Shown here: in pieces, positions 16,419-25,422 of the stretch | Numbering within the stretch: the first letter of the stretch is position 1 | How the letters are laid out: every line of letters starts with the position of its first letter | NCBI RefSeq assembly: GCF_001685355.1 | Contig: NZ_CP016438.1 | Coordinates: forward strand, 5,642,001-5,706,000 | From: Streptomyces lincolnensis | GTDB lineage: Bacteria > Actinomycetota > Actinomycetes > Streptomycetales > Streptomycetaceae | Reading direction: 5' to 3' | Length of the DNA: 64,000 nt | Position numbers and translations under genes: made by a program | Notes under the pieces: generated by a model | What the model was told of the DNA's origin: nothing | Seen by the model: the letters and a program-made list of their open reading frames with translations, nothing else | Database searches by the model: none

Positions 16419-19400
16419 GTGAGGGGGTGCGGACTGCGGTACGAACTGCGGTTCGGACTGCTCGGGCCGCCCGTGCTGTACGACGGCCGGGGCGGCGACG
16501 AGGGCGAGGGCGGCGGTGGCTCCGGCGCCCGGACCGGTGATGTCGGCGTCCGGGCCGGTGATGTCGGCGTCCGGACCGTGCGGAGCCCCAAGGCGCGCGC
16601 CCTGCTGGCCGCGTTGCTGCTCGAAGCCGGCCGTACCGTCTCCGTCGATGCGCTCAAGGACGCGCTGTGGGGTGGCACTCCGCCGGCGTCAGCCCAGGCC
16701 TCGCTGCACAACCACGTGACCCGGCTGCGCCGGCTGCTCGACGACTCCGGGCGGCTGCGGGCCGTACCGCCCGGCTATCTGCTGCGCGTCGAGCAGGGCG
16801 AGTTGGACGTCCATGTCTTCGAACGGCACATGGCAGCCGCGCGGGGCGCGCACGCCGCGCAGAGCTGGGAGCGGGTGGTGCGCGAGAGCGCGGCGGCGCT
16901 CGCGCTGTGGCGCGGCACGCCCCTGAGCGGGCTGCCGTCCGAGGTGGGCGGATACGCCTTCGTGCAGCGCCTCCAGGAGGCACGGCTGCTGCTCATGGAG
17001 TGGCGCTACGACGCCGAACTCGCCCTCGGCGGCCCCCGGCTCACCGCCCTCGTACCGGAGGTGGCGGCGCTGGCCGCCGAGCATCCGCTGCGCGAGACCT
17101 ACCACCGTCAGCTGATGCTCGCCCTGCACCGCACCGGCCGTCAGCCCGAGGCCCTCGCCGTCCACCGCGACCTGCGCACCCGCCTCGTCGAGGAACTCGG
17201 CATCGAACCGGGCCCGGCGGTACGCGAGGCGCACGTCGAGGTGCTGCGGGGCGTGGTGCCGGGCGTGGCGGTGGGCCCGGTGGTGGGCTCGGTGGTGGGG
17301 GAGACCCTCGGTTCCGGCGTGGCCCCCGAGACGGCGAGCGAGGTACCGGCGTCCGAACCCGGCACGGCGAGCGAGGCACCGACCTCCACCCCGGCGCGCC
17401 GGCCGGCCCCCGCACCCTCACCCCACACGGCTCCCGCCACCGCCACCACCCCCGACGCTACGCGCGAAGAGGACCCCCCGCCCTCACCCCCTCAACCACC
17501 ACCCCGCCCCGCCCAACTCCCCCCACCCCCCGGCCACTTCACCGGCCGCGCGGCCGTACTGAACGACCTGCACCAAGCCCTCACCCCCCGCACGCCCGGC
17601 CTCGACCCCACAGCCGCCCCCACCCCCGCCGCACCCCCCTCCGTCGCCGTGATCAGCGGCATGGCCGGCGTCGGCAAGAGCGCGCTCGCGCTGCACGCCG
17701 CGCACGGTCTGCGGGAACGTTTTCCCGACGGTCAGCTCTACGTCCATCTGCACGGCGCCACGCCCGGCATGACCCCCCTCACCGCGGCGCAGGCACTCAC
17801 CGCACTGCTGCGCGACCTCGGCACCGACCCCCGCGGCATCCCCGAACACCCGGACGCGGCCGCCGCGTCGCTGCGCTCGCTGCTCGCACCGACGCGCACG
17901 CTGATGGTGCTGGACGACGCCGAGAGCGCCGCACAGGTACGGCCGCTGCTGCCGGCCGGCGCGGGCTGCGCGGTGATCGTCACCAGCCGCTCCCCGCTGA
18001 CCGCCCTCGACGGCGCCCACCGCTTCCCGCTCGCCCCGCTGTCGCACGAGGAGAGCGCGGCGCTGCTGCGGGCGGCCTCCGGACGCGGCGGCGGAGACGG
18101 CCGGGACGGCCAAGACAGCCCGGACGGCCACGACGGCGACGGGATCGACGGGATCGACGCGGCCCACCCCCTCGTCGAGCTCACCGGCCGCCTCCCCCTC
18201 GCCCTGCGGGTCGTCGCCGCCCGGCTGGCCGCACGCCACGCCCTCACCCCGGACGTGCTCGCCGACCAACTGGCCGCGACGGAGGGGAGACTGCGGCATC
18301 TGGAGTACGACGACCTGTCCGTACGCCGTTCCCTGGCCGTCGCCCACGACGCGCTCGCCGCCTCGGGCCGCCGCACCGACCGCGACGCCGCGCTGATCCT
18401 CCGCCGCATCGGCGCCCTCGACCTCCCCACCTACGGTGTCCCCCTCGTCGCCCGCCTCCTCGGCGCCGACGAGGGCCGTGCCGAGGAGGCCCTGGACCGC
18501 CTCGTCGACGTGGCCCTGCTGGAGGAGTCGGCGTACGGCCGCTACGCACCGCACGACCTGGTCCGCGACTTCGCCCGCGAACTGGCGGACGCCCAGCATG
18601 TCCCCGACATCGCCCGCACCGCCGTGCGCTGGTACACGGCCGTCGCCGAGCGCACCCTCACCGCGATCGTCGAACCCGGCCTCGAACGGGACGACCGCCT
18701 GGGACCGACCGCGGCACAGCCGCCCGAGCACGTGGCCCACGTGCTCTCCGTACCGCCGTTCGCCTCCTCCGAGGAGGCCTTCGCGTGGGGCGAGTCGGAG
18801 CTGGAGAACATCGTCGCCCTGGTCGAGCGGTACGCGGACGCGCCCGACGAGCGCACGGCCGCCCACCTCTGCACCCTGCTCCGCCTCCTCGTGCCGTACC
18901 TCCAGCGCGGCGGCCGCGTCGCCGAGATGGAGGTGCTCGGGGAGGCCGCCCTGGGGCTCGCTCGGCGGCTGGGCGACGAGGCGGCCGAGGCGTACGCGCT
19001 GGGCGACCTCGCGGGCCTGCACTTCCTGACCGGCCGGCAGAGCGACGCCCTCGACCTCAACGACCGGGCCCTGGCGATCTGGCGGCGGCTCGGCGCGGTC
19101 TCCTGGATCCGCCGGTGCCTCAACAACCGCGGGCTGCTGCTCGAAAGCCTCGGCCGGCACCCCGAGTCGGAGCGGGCACTGCGCCAGAGCCTCGCGTACT
19201 CACGGCGGTTGGACGACCGGTACGGCGAGGCCGTGACCCACAGCCACCTCGGCAACCTGTACGAGCACACCGATCCGCGGGCCGCCATCGAGCAGCACCG
19301 CCTCTCGCTCGCCATCGGCGACGAGATCGGCAACGTCATCGTGCAGCACTCCGCGCACTGCAACATCGGCTACGCCCATCTCACCCTGGGCGAACCGGCC

Positions 19401-19751
19401 GAGGCGGCCGGGCACTTCGAGGAGAGCCTGCGCATCCTCGGGCGGCACGGCGACTGGCACGGCGAGTCGCAGACCCGGCTCGGTCTGGTCCGCGCCCTGC
19501 GCCTGCTCGGCCGTACCGAACGCGCCGCTCTGGAGTGCGCCGAGCTGCTCGGCCGCGCGGACGCCCGCGCCGACCGCTACACCGGCGCTCTCGCCCGCCA
19601 CCAGGAGGGACTTCTGCTCCGGGAGCGCGGGCGCCACCGGGAGGCGCGGGAGCAGTGGCGCGCGGCGCTCGACGCGCTGGAGGGCACGGACGACACGGCG
19701 GTGCTCCAGGAGCTGCGGGAACTGCTCGGCGATCCGCCCGGCGCCCCTTGA
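16419..19751 (+). CDS. SARP-type regulator with BTAD, NB-ARC and TPR domains (AfsR-like)
   Basis: Large transcription factor of 1110 aa. An OmpR-type winged helix lies at about residues 10-105. A BTAD domain follows at 110-255 (LAAEHPLRETYHRQLMLALH). A Pro/Ala/Thr linker spans 265-390. The NB-ARC ATPase has its P-loop GMAGVGKS at about 414-421 and a Walker B-like MVLDDAE near 494. TPR-like helical repeats fill 850-1100. This is the AfsR layout, used to control secondary metabolism or development. The GTG start leads straight into the DNA-binding domain. That domain contains a tandem 21-bp repeat (GDVGVRA, GDVGVRT) as an extra loop. No biosynthetic cluster is adjacent, so the target is unknown. 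Confidence 0.9.
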   Translation: MRGCGLRYELRFGLLGPPVLYDGRGGDEGEGGGGSGARTGDVGVRAGDVGVRTVRSPKARALLAALLLEAGRTVSVDALKDALWGGTPPASAQASLHNHVTRLRRLLDDSGRLRAVPPGYLLRVEQGELDVHVFERHMAAARGAHAAQSWERVVRESAAALALWRGTPLSGLPSEVGGYAFVQRLQEARLLLMEWRYDAELALGGPRLTALVPEVAALAAEHPLRETYHRQLMLALHRTGRQPEALAVHRDLRTRLVEELGIEPGPAVREAHVEVLRGVVPGVAVGPVVGSVVGETLGSGVAPETASEVPASEPGTASEAPTSTPARRPAPAPSPHTAPATATTPDATREEDPPPSPPQPPPRPAQLPPPPGHFTGRAAVLNDLHQALTPRTPGLDPTAAPTPAAPPSVAVISGMAGVGKSALALHAAHGLRERFPDGQLYVHLHGATPGMTPLTAAQALTALLRDLGTDPRGIPEHPDAAAASLRSLLAPTRTLMVLDDAESAAQVRPLLPAGAGCAVIVTSRSPLTALDGAHRFPLAPLSHEESAALLRAASGRGGGDGRDGQDSPDGHDGDGIDGIDAAHPLVELTGRLPLALRVVAARLAARHALTPDVLADQLAATEGRLRHLEYDDLSVRRSLAVAHDALAASGRRTDRDAALILRRIGALDLPTYGVPLVARLLGADEGRAEEALDRLVDVALLEESAYGRYAPHDLVRDFARELADAQHVPDIARTAVRWYTAVAERTLTAIVEPGLERDDRLGPTAAQPPEHVAHVLSVPPFASSEEAFAWGESELENIVALVERYADAPDERTAAHLCTLLRLLVPYLQRGGRVAEMEVLGEAALGLARRLGDEAAEAYALGDLAGLHFLTGRQSDALDLNDRALAIWRRLGAVSWIRRCLNNRGLLLESLGRHPESERALRQSLAYSRRLDDRYGEAVTHSHLGNLYEHTDPRAAIEQHRLSLAIGDEIGNVIVQHSAHCNIGYAHLTLGEPAEAAGHFEESLRILGRHGDWHGESQTRLGLVRALRLLGRTERAALECAELLGRADARADRYTGALARHQEGLLLRERGRHREAREQWRAALDALEGTDDTAVLQELRELLGDPPGAP

Positions 19752-19757
19752 GGCGCC
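19740..19757. terminator. stem-loop at the SARP stop codon
   Basis: GGCGCC and GGCGCC arms of 6 bp around CCTTGA, which includes the TGA stop. It lies between convergent genes and may serve both strands. Confidence 0.4.
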
Positions 19758-19802
19758 CCGCCCGACAAACAGCCCGGCGATCCGCCCGGCCACGCGCGCT
19801 GA

Positions 19803-21479
19803 TCACTTCGCGTCGGCATAGCACTCCACCACCGCCGTCGTGAACGGGAACCGCACCGGTGTCTCGCCGAACGTCAGCCGGCCCGCCAGGTCGGAGGCCT
19901 CCCGGATCGCCGCCACGACCGCCTCGGCCTCCTCCTCGGGGCAGTGCACGATCACCTCGTCGTGCTGGAAGAAGACCAGCTCGGCGGCCATCCCGGCACA
20001 GGTCTGCCGCAGTGCGGCGAGCAGCAGCAGCGTCCAGTCGGCGGCGCTGCCCTGGACGACGAAGTTGCGGGCGAAGCGGCCCCGGGCGCGGGCGTCGGTG
20101 GAGGCGTGGCCGGGCATCCACCGGTCCTCGGAGTCGTCCTCGGCGGTGGGGATGCCGGCCTCCTCCGCCTCGGCCGCCCCGGCCGCCGGTGGGCAGGTGC
20201 GACCGAGCCAGGTGCGCACCAGCCGCCCCTCCTCGCCGGCGCGGGCCGCGTCGTCGACGTAGGCCACCGCCTTCGGGAAGCGGCGTCTGAGCGCGGCGAG
20301 GTTCTTCAGGCCGTCGCCGGAGGTCTGGCCGTAGACCGCGCCGAGCACGGCGAGCTTGGCCTGGGCGCGGTCGCCGGAGAAGGCGCGGTCGGACACCGAC
20401 TGGTAGAGGTCGCTCTCGCGGCCGGCCACCTCCATGAGGCCCCGGTCGCGGGAGATCGCCGCCAGCACCCGCGGCTCCATCTGGTCGGCGTCGGCGACCA
20501 CCAGCCGCCAGCCGGGGTCGGCGACCACGGCCCGCCGGATCACCTTGGGGATCTGGAGGGCGCCCCCGCCGTTGGTGACCCAGCGGCCGGTGACGGTGCC
20601 GCCCGCGAGGAACTCGGGCCGGAAACGGCCCTCGCGCACCCAGTCCTGGAGCCAGGACCAGCCGTGGGCGACCCAGATGCGGTACAGCTTCTTGTACTCG
20701 ACGAGGGGCTTCACGGCCGGGTGGTCGACGGACTCGATCTCCCAGCGCCGCGTTGACTTCACCTTGATCCCGGCCTGCGCGAAAGCCTTGACGACATCGG
20801 CGGGCAGGTCGGGCCGGACCCGGCGGCCGAAGGCGGCGGACACCTCGTCGGCGAGTTCGGCCAGCCGCCGGGGCTCGCCGCCGCCCGCGTACCGCTCGCC
20901 GAGCAGGTCGTGCAGGACCCGGCGGTGCACCTCCGCGCTCCAGGGCAGGCCGGCGCGGTTCATCTCGGCGGCCACCAGCATCCCCGCCGACTCCGCCGCC
21001 GTCAGCAGGCGCATCCGGTCGGGGTGCGCGGTGGCGTCATGGCGGCGCTGCTGCTCGGCGTACACCTCGACGAGGTCGGTGAGCGGCAGATGCGCGGCCT
21101 CGGGCTCGAACAGGGGTGACTGCGCGCCCGGTTCGGCGGAGCGCTGCGGTGGGTCCTTGGGGACGGGGCCGCCGCGCAGCCGGGCCAGGGCGGCGGCCGC
21201 CGACCGGGGTTCGCCGTAGCGGCCCTCGTGGCCGAGGAGGAGCGTCTCCGCGTCCTCCACGTCGTAGCACCGCTCCACTCGCACCCCCGCGGCGAGCAGG
21301 CGCGGATACGTCTCGGGCGTCGACCGCCACACCCAGCGCATGACCTCCGGCAGGCCCCGTACGGCCTCGGCGGCGTCCGCCGCCCGGCGCACGGGCCCGG
21401 CGAGCAGCCCGTCGGGGCCGAGGGGGCCGAACTCCACGCCGCCGCCCTCGGCCGGCGCGAGAGCCCACCGGTCGCTCAT
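19803..21479 (-). CDS. DNA polymerase I-like protein without 5'-3' exonuclease
   Basis: Family A DNA polymerase of 558 aa. Motif A is VADADQMEPRVLAAI (near residue 325), motif B is RAQAKLAVLGAVYGQTSGDG, and motif C is FFQHDEVIVHC near the C-terminus. The N-terminal 160 residues are a degenerate exonuclease-like region, and no 5'-3' exonuclease domain is present. It is much shorter than PolA (about 900 aa), so it is an accessory repair polymerase. Streptomycetes carry such a stand-alone copy beside true polA. Start ATG 21479 (MSDRWAL) is preferred over an upstream in-frame start at 21509. It converges on the SARP gene. Confidence 0.88.
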   Translation of the reverse strand: MSDRWALAPAEGGGVEFGPLGPDGLLAGPVRRAADAAEAVRGLPEVMRWVWRSTPETYPRLLAAGVRVERCYDVEDAETLLLGHEGRYGEPRSAAAALARLRGGPVPKDPPQRSAEPGAQSPLFEPEAAHLPLTDLVEVYAEQQRRHDATAHPDRMRLLTAAESAGMLVAAEMNRAGLPWSAEVHRRVLHDLLGERYAGGGEPRRLAELADEVSAAFGRRVRPDLPADVVKAFAQAGIKVKSTRRWEIESVDHPAVKPLVEYKKLYRIWVAHGWSWLQDWVREGRFRPEFLAGGTVTGRWVTNGGGALQIPKVIRRAVVADPGWRLVVADADQMEPRVLAAISRDRGLMEVAGRESDLYQSVSDRAFSGDRAQAKLAVLGAVYGQTSGDGLKNLAALRRRFPKAVAYVDDAARAGEEGRLVRTWLGRTCPPAAGAAEAEEAGIPTAEDDSEDRWMPGHASTDARARGRFARNFVVQGSAADWTLLLLAALRQTCAGMAAELVFFQHDEVIVHCPEEEAEAVVAAIREASDLAGRLTFGETPVRFPFTTAVVECYADAK

Positions 21480-21526
21480 GGTTGCGAGTGTGGCAGCAGG
21501 GTCTGACAACGGCCCCCTGACGAGGC

Positions 21527-22258
21527 TCAGCTCTCGTCGTCGGACTTCACCCGGATCCTGGCGATCGCCGCCACGATGTTCTCCTCCACCGCGGGCTTGG
21601 TGATGCCGAGGCCGGACAGCACGCCCTCGCCGTTCTCGAACTCCAGCAGGGCGAGGAGGAGGTGCTCGGTGCCGATGTAGTTGTGGCCGAGGCGCAGGGC
21701 CTCGCGGAAGGTGAGTTCCAGGGCCTTCTTGGCGTCGGAGCCGTAGGGGATGAGGTCCGGGACCTCCTCGGAGGCCGGCGGCAGCGCGGCGGAGGCGGCC
21801 TGGCGTACGGCGTCGAGGAGGACGCCCTGCGCGGTGATCGCCTTGGCGGCCAGGCCCTCCGGTTCGGCCAGCAGGCCGAGGACGAGGTGCTCGGGGCGGC
21901 CCTCGGGGTTGCGGGCGGCGACGGCCTCGCTGTGGGCGGCCATCACCACGTTGCGGGCGCGCGTGGTGTACCGCTGGAAGCCCTGGCTGGGGTCGAGGTC
22001 CGCCGACTCCTTCGGCACGAACCGCTTCTGGACCGCCTGGCGGGTCACCCCCATGCTCTTGCCGATGTCCGTCCAGGAGGCGCCCGAGCGGCGGGCCTGG
22101 TCCACGAAGTGGCCGATCAGGTGGTCGGCCACGTCACCGAGGTGGTCCGCGGCGATCACCGCGTCCTGGAGCTGTTCGAGGGGCTCGGCGTGCACCTTCT
22201 TGATGGCCGCGATGAGGTCGTCGAGGCGTACGGACGGTGTGAACTCGGGGTTCGTCAT
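21527..22258 (-). CDS. Clp-N repeat protein with helix-turn-helix, likely autoregulator
   Basis: Protein of 243 aa. An HTH-like segment (SWTDIGKSMGVTRQAVQKRF) lies at about residues 60-80. Two Clp N-terminal repeats follow at 95-160 and 165-235 (ARNVVMAAHSEAVAARN and ALELTFREALRLGHNYIGTEHLLLALL, each part of a repeat). The Clp-N repeat is the adaptor and substrate-docking part of ClpA/ClpC, but no AAA ATPase domain is present here. A plausible job is a DNA-binding repressor tuned by protein quality control; this is inference. The ATG at 22258 is 7 nt after a -10 box, and two dyads cover its promoter. An upstream frame extension to 22378 is a relic of lysE. Confidence 0.8.
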   Translation of the reverse strand: MTNPEFTPSVRLDDLIAAIKKVHAEPLEQLQDAVIAADHLGDVADHLIGHFVDQARRSGASWTDIGKSMGVTRQAVQKRFVPKESADLDPSQGFQRYTTRARNVVMAAHSEAVAARNPEGRPEHLVLGLLAEPEGLAAKAITAQGVLLDAVRQAASAALPPASEEVPDLIPYGSDAKKALELTFREALRLGHNYIGTEHLLLALLEFENGEGVLSGLGITKPAVEENIVAAIARIRVKSDDES

Positions 22259-22260
22259 GC

Positions 22261-22307
22261 TGTCAACCTTAGGTTGACAGTGAAAGGGTGTCAACCAAAG
22301 GTTGCCT
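22261..22307 (-). promoter_or_regulatory. leaderless promoter with two dyad operators
   Basis: Read on the minus strand, a -35 TTGACA and a -10 TAAGGT are separated by 17 bp, and the ATG follows 7 nt after the -10. The perfect dyad TGTCAACC-TTA-GGTTGACA (22261-22279) covers the -10. A second, imperfect copy TGTCAACC-AAA-GGTTGcct (22289-22307) covers the -35. Binding at either would block RNA polymerase. Confidence 0.7.
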
Positions 22308-22327
22308 CTACTTGGGCGCCGCCGCCC

Positions 22328-22703
22328 GTTGGGATTGAGCAGATTGGTGACGGCCCCCTGCCAGAACGCCCGCCGCATCCCCGGTCCCGCCGGCCCCCCC
22401 CTCCTCGCCCGGCACCGACCGGTCCCGGAACGCCTTCACGGTGAGATGGAGCAGATAGGCCGCGCCCGCCCAGCGCAGCACGCGGTACAGCGTCGGCAGC
22501 GTCAGGAACAGCGCCGACAGACCGAACGCGGCGGCGACCGCGTGCGCCAGCATGGCGCAGGCCACGCCGAACGCGGCCATCACCCCGGCGGCGGGGCCGC
22601 CCCGCCCGCCCACCGCCACGATGAACATCATGTCGGGGCCGGGTGTGACGCACAGCGCGAAGGCGGCGACCAGGAACGCCACGTACGGATTCATGTCCAC
22701 CAT
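22328..22703 (-). pseudogene. decayed LysE/RhtB-family exporter
   Basis: From ATG 22703 the frame encodes a clear LysE start (MNPYVAFLVAAFALCVTPGPD, in part) and three membrane segments up to FRDRSVPGEEGG. The reading frame then shifts at a run of eight G (plus-strand C run near 22394-22401). The next LysE block, RRAFWQGAVTNLLNPN, is in another frame. After NPN the family sequence stops abruptly, so roughly the last 80 residues are lost. Both a frameshift and a 3' truncation are needed to explain it, so a single sequencing slip does not rescue it. The break point abuts the operator region of the Clp-N gene. Confidence 0.7.
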
Positions 22704-22769
22704 GCGGGCCATGCCGGGAGCCGGGACGGAGGCCGGTGACCGGTTTTCGAGGGGTGAGACGATCGCCCC

Positions 22770-23873
22770 GTGACCAGCACCGTCGACCGCGCCTTCCGGG
22801 CCGCCCTCTACGCCGATGACGACAGCGCCCTCGACACCGGCGCCTCCCTGCTCGCCGCCGACCCGGCCTGCGACACCGAACTCGCGCGCCGCGGCCGGGA
22901 GTTCGTGGCGACGGTCTGGCGGCGCGGCTGGCAGCCAGCGGACCTCGTCCGGATCGTGCGGCGCGAGCTGGACGACGTACACCTGCGCCTGGTGTCGGAG
23001 CTGATCCGCGCACAGGCGTCGGACGACGGGCCGCGCGGCCCCCGCTGGAGGGCCCAGCTGGACGCGCTCACACCCGACACCGCGCCCCGCCCCGACCGCT
23101 TCACGTACGCCACCGCGGTCCTGGAGCTGTACCGGCTGCTGCTACGGCTGCCCGCGCTGGAGCCGTTGGAGGAACCCGGCCGGGGCGGGCGGCGGGAGCA
23201 GGGCGACACCCGCATGCTCACCCGCATCCGCGCGCTCCTCGCCAAGGCGGAGGCGACCGGCTTCCCGGAGGAGGCCGAGGCGCTCACCGCCAAGGCGCAG
23301 GAGCTGATGGCCCGGCACAGTGTCGACGAGGCGGTGCTCGACGCCGGGGCGCCCACGCACGACACCCCCGGCGCCTGCCGTATCGGGGTCGAACCGCCGT
23401 ATGAACAGGCCAAGGCGGTGCTGTTGGACGCGGTCGCCACCGTCAACCACTGCCGGGCCGTGTGGAACGAGCCACTCGGCTTCTCCACCGTGGTGGGCTT
23501 CGAGGCGGACCTGGAGGTGGTCGAGCTCCTGTACACCTCGCTGCTCGTGCAGGCGCAGTCCGCCATGACGAAGGCGGAGGCGGCGCAGCGCGCGGGCGGC
23601 CGCAAGCGGACCAAGACCTTCAGGCAGTCCTTCCTCGCGGCCTACGCCCACCGCGTCGGCACCCGGCTGCGCGCCGCCGCCGAGACCCCGGTGAGCGAGG
23701 ACCTGCTGCCGGTCCTGGCCACCCGCGAGGTCGCGGTGACCGACCGCCTGGACCGCATGTTCCCCGAGACGACCACCACCCGGCTGCGCGGTGTCAGCGA
23801 CGAGGCCGGCTGGACGCAGGGCGCGGAGGCCGCCGACCGGGCCCAGGTCAGGGCCCGGCGGCCGCTGCGGTGA
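22770..23873 (+). CDS. DUF2786 domain protein
   Basis: Protein of 367 aa. DUF2786 lies at about residues 148-188 (MLTRIRALLAKAEATGFPEEAEALTAKAQELM is the core, residues 149-180). A second conserved block (AYAHRVGTRLRAA) is near 290. There are no export signals or membrane segments. The family has no assigned biochemical role; its members often occur in phage-related or actinobacterial genomes. The GTG start is 22770. It is divergent from the lysE relic, whose promoter region it shares. Confidence 0.75.
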   Translation: MTSTVDRAFRAALYADDDSALDTGASLLAADPACDTELARRGREFVATVWRRGWQPADLVRIVRRELDDVHLRLVSELIRAQASDDGPRGPRWRAQLDALTPDTAPRPDRFTYATAVLELYRLLLRLPALEPLEEPGRGGRREQGDTRMLTRIRALLAKAEATGFPEEAEALTAKAQELMARHSVDEAVLDAGAPTHDTPGACRIGVEPPYEQAKAVLLDAVATVNHCRAVWNEPLGFSTVVGFEADLEVVELLYTSLLVQAQSAMTKAEAAQRAGGRKRTKTFRQSFLAAYAHRVGTRLRAAAETPVSEDLLPVLATREVAVTDRLDRMFPETTTTRLRGVSDEAGWTQGAEAADRAQVRARRPLR

Positions 23874-23891
23874 GGTCTGCCGTGACCGGCC

Positions 23892-24440
23892 TCAGTCGCC
23901 CGCGCGCGTGAAGGGGCCCACCGACGCGTCCGGCACGTCCGGCTTGCCGCCCTTGAGGGCCACCGCGCCGTACTTCCACGGGAAGCTCTTCGTGTCGCCG
24001 GTGCCGGGCAGCCCGATGCGCAGGGTCGTCGCGGCGAGGCTCTTGCCGTCGGCGCCGCCGCCCTTGACGTAGGTGAGGGTGAAGGTCGCGCTCTCGCCCT
24101 TGGCGAGGGTCAGCTTCTCGGCCCGGGAGCCGGGGGCCGCCCCGACCAGCACGGAGGTGCTGCCCTGGAGGGTGACTCCGGGGACGCCCTCCAAGGTGCA
24201 CGGCGCGCTCTGGTTGGTGAGGGAGACGGGGACGTTGCCCGTGTCCCCGATGGCCGGCGCGACGTCGGCCGGGCCGACCTCGACCCCCATCGTGCCGATC
24301 GCGCAGGCACTCCCGCCCTTCTTGGCACCGCCACCGCCGCCGCTCCCGCCGCCCCCGTTGTCGTCGCTCCCGCCGCTGTCACAGGCGGTCAGCAGGAGGG
24401 CGGCGGCGAGGGCGGTGACGGCGAGGGGAGTGGCGCGCAT
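23892..24440 (-). CDS. DUF4232-type lipoprotein
   Basis: Secreted lipoprotein of 182 aa with lipobox LLTAC (Cys20), a Gly/Ser-rich linker, then a beta-rich domain (residues 45-180) with VSLTNQSAPCTLEGVPGVTL, typical of DUF4232. Two cysteines in the domain (near 45 and 81) could form a disulphide. The function is unknown; such proteins are abundant at streptomycete surfaces. The start ATG 24440 is followed by a short hydrophobic signal. Confidence 0.8.
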   Translation of the reverse strand: MRATPLAVTALAAALLLTACDSGGSDDNGGGGSGGGGGAKKGGSACAIGTMGVEVGPADVAPAIGDTGNVPVSLTNQSAPCTLEGVPGVTLQGSTSVLVGAAPGSRAEKLTLAKGESATFTLTYVKGGGADGKSLAATTLRIGLPGTGDTKSFPWKYGAVALKGGKPDVPDASVGPFTRAGD

Positions 24441-24541
24441 GGGGGGTCCTCCGGAGCGTGCGGGACGGCGGAACGGCGGTACGTGAGGATCATCACGCAC
24501 GAAGCGGCCAGCGCGGTCGCCGCCCCCCCCGGGTGGCGGCC

Positions 24542-25063
24542 TCACGACCCCAAGCTCGCCGTAGGCAACCCGCTGGGCAGCGACCCGCCCTCCGCCTTGG
24601 TGTACGTCTCCGTGCCGAGCCCGCTCTTCCAGGTCACCTTGAGGCTCGTACCGCTGACGGAGCCGACCGTGCCGTCGGCCCGGTCCTTGTTGCCGTCCCC
24701 GCAGGTCAGGCGGATCGTGTCGGCGCCCGCGGTGCCGCTGCACACGCTGCCGCCGGTGGCGAAGAGCCCGGCCTCGCTGCCGTTGACGACCAGCGCCACG
24801 ATCTTGCCGTCGGAGGTGGTGACCCAGCTCCCGGCCAGCTTTCCGGCGGCGGCCGTGGAGCCGTCCGAGCCGCCGGACCCGGACCCGCCGCCCGTGTCCG
24901 CGGAGGCGGACGCGGTGGGCGTGGTGGGCGTGGCCGAGGCCTTGTCGTCGGAGCCGCCACCATCACTGCACGCCGTCAGGACGAGCGCGCCGGCGAGCCC
25001 CGCGGCCGCCGCTGCGACCCGCACCCGCCGACGCGTTCCCGAAGTCGCCCACGTCCACGTCAT
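24542..25063 (-). CDS. secreted lipoprotein, unknown role
   Basis: Lipoprotein of 173 aa. Twin basic start (RRRVRV), hydrophobic stretch, lipobox LVLTAC (Cys32), then a Ser/Thr/Gly linker to about residue 72. A small domain follows (GSWVTTSDGKIVALVVNG, VTWKSGLGTETYTKAEGG) resembling lipocalin-like beta-strand patterns. The ATG at 25063 has GGGAG 5 nt upstream and is preferred over a TTG at 25075. It is separate from the lipoprotein gene downstream by about 100 bp. Confidence 0.75.
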   Translation of the reverse strand: MTWTWATSGTRRRVRVAAAAAGLAGALVLTACSDGGGSDDKASATPTTPTASASADTGGGSGSGGSDGSTAAAGKLAGSWVTTSDGKIVALVVNGSEAGLFATGGSVCSGTAGADTIRLTCGDGNKDRADGTVGSVSGTSLKVTWKSGLGTETYTKAEGGSLPSGLPTASLGS

Positions 25064-25116
25064 GGAAGCTCCCAAGCTGTTTCGGTCGGCCCGGTGGCCG
25101 GGAGGACCGCAGCAAG

Positions 25117-25422
25117 CTACCAGGACGACTTGCGCACCCCCGGCAGATACCCGGCGTGCGCCTGCCCGCGCAGGTTCACCCGGGACAGACCGAACGTGCG
25201 GAAGTAGCCGCGCGGCCGTCCGTCCACCTGGTCGCGGTTGCGTACGCGGGTCGCGCTGGCGTCACGCGGCTGCTTGTGCAACTCCTGCTGGGCGGCGAGC
25301 CGTTCCTGCTCCGTGGAGGAGGGGCGGCGGATGATCTCCTTCAGTTCGGCCCGGCGCTCGGCGTACCGGGCGACGACCTCCTGGCGCTTGTCGTTCTTCG
25401 CGATCTTGCTCTTCTTCGCCAT
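25117..25422 (-). CDS. rpsN: 30S ribosomal protein S14, zinc-independent form
   Basis: S14 of 101 aa, the long form. It lacks the CxxC...CxxC zinc ribbon of the short form; the C-terminal [22 protein letters not shown] and GVRKSSW are diagnostic. It replaces the zinc-binding S14 when zinc is scarce, freeing metal. Its ATG overlaps the rpmB stop (TGATG), so both are translated together. The Zur-type box beyond rpmB should control both. Confidence 0.95.
   Translation of the reverse strand: MAKKSKIAKNDKRQEVVARYAERRAELKEIIRRPSSTEQERLAAQQELHKQPRDASATRVRNRDQVDGRPRGYFRTFGLSRVNLRGQAHAGYLPGVRKSSW

Noticed and set aside
22308..22982. 224-aa minus-strand frame as an intact exporter
   Set aside because: Only the middle of the frame is LysE-like. 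Its first 90 residues are antisense to the DUF2786 gene and its end is out of the family frame.
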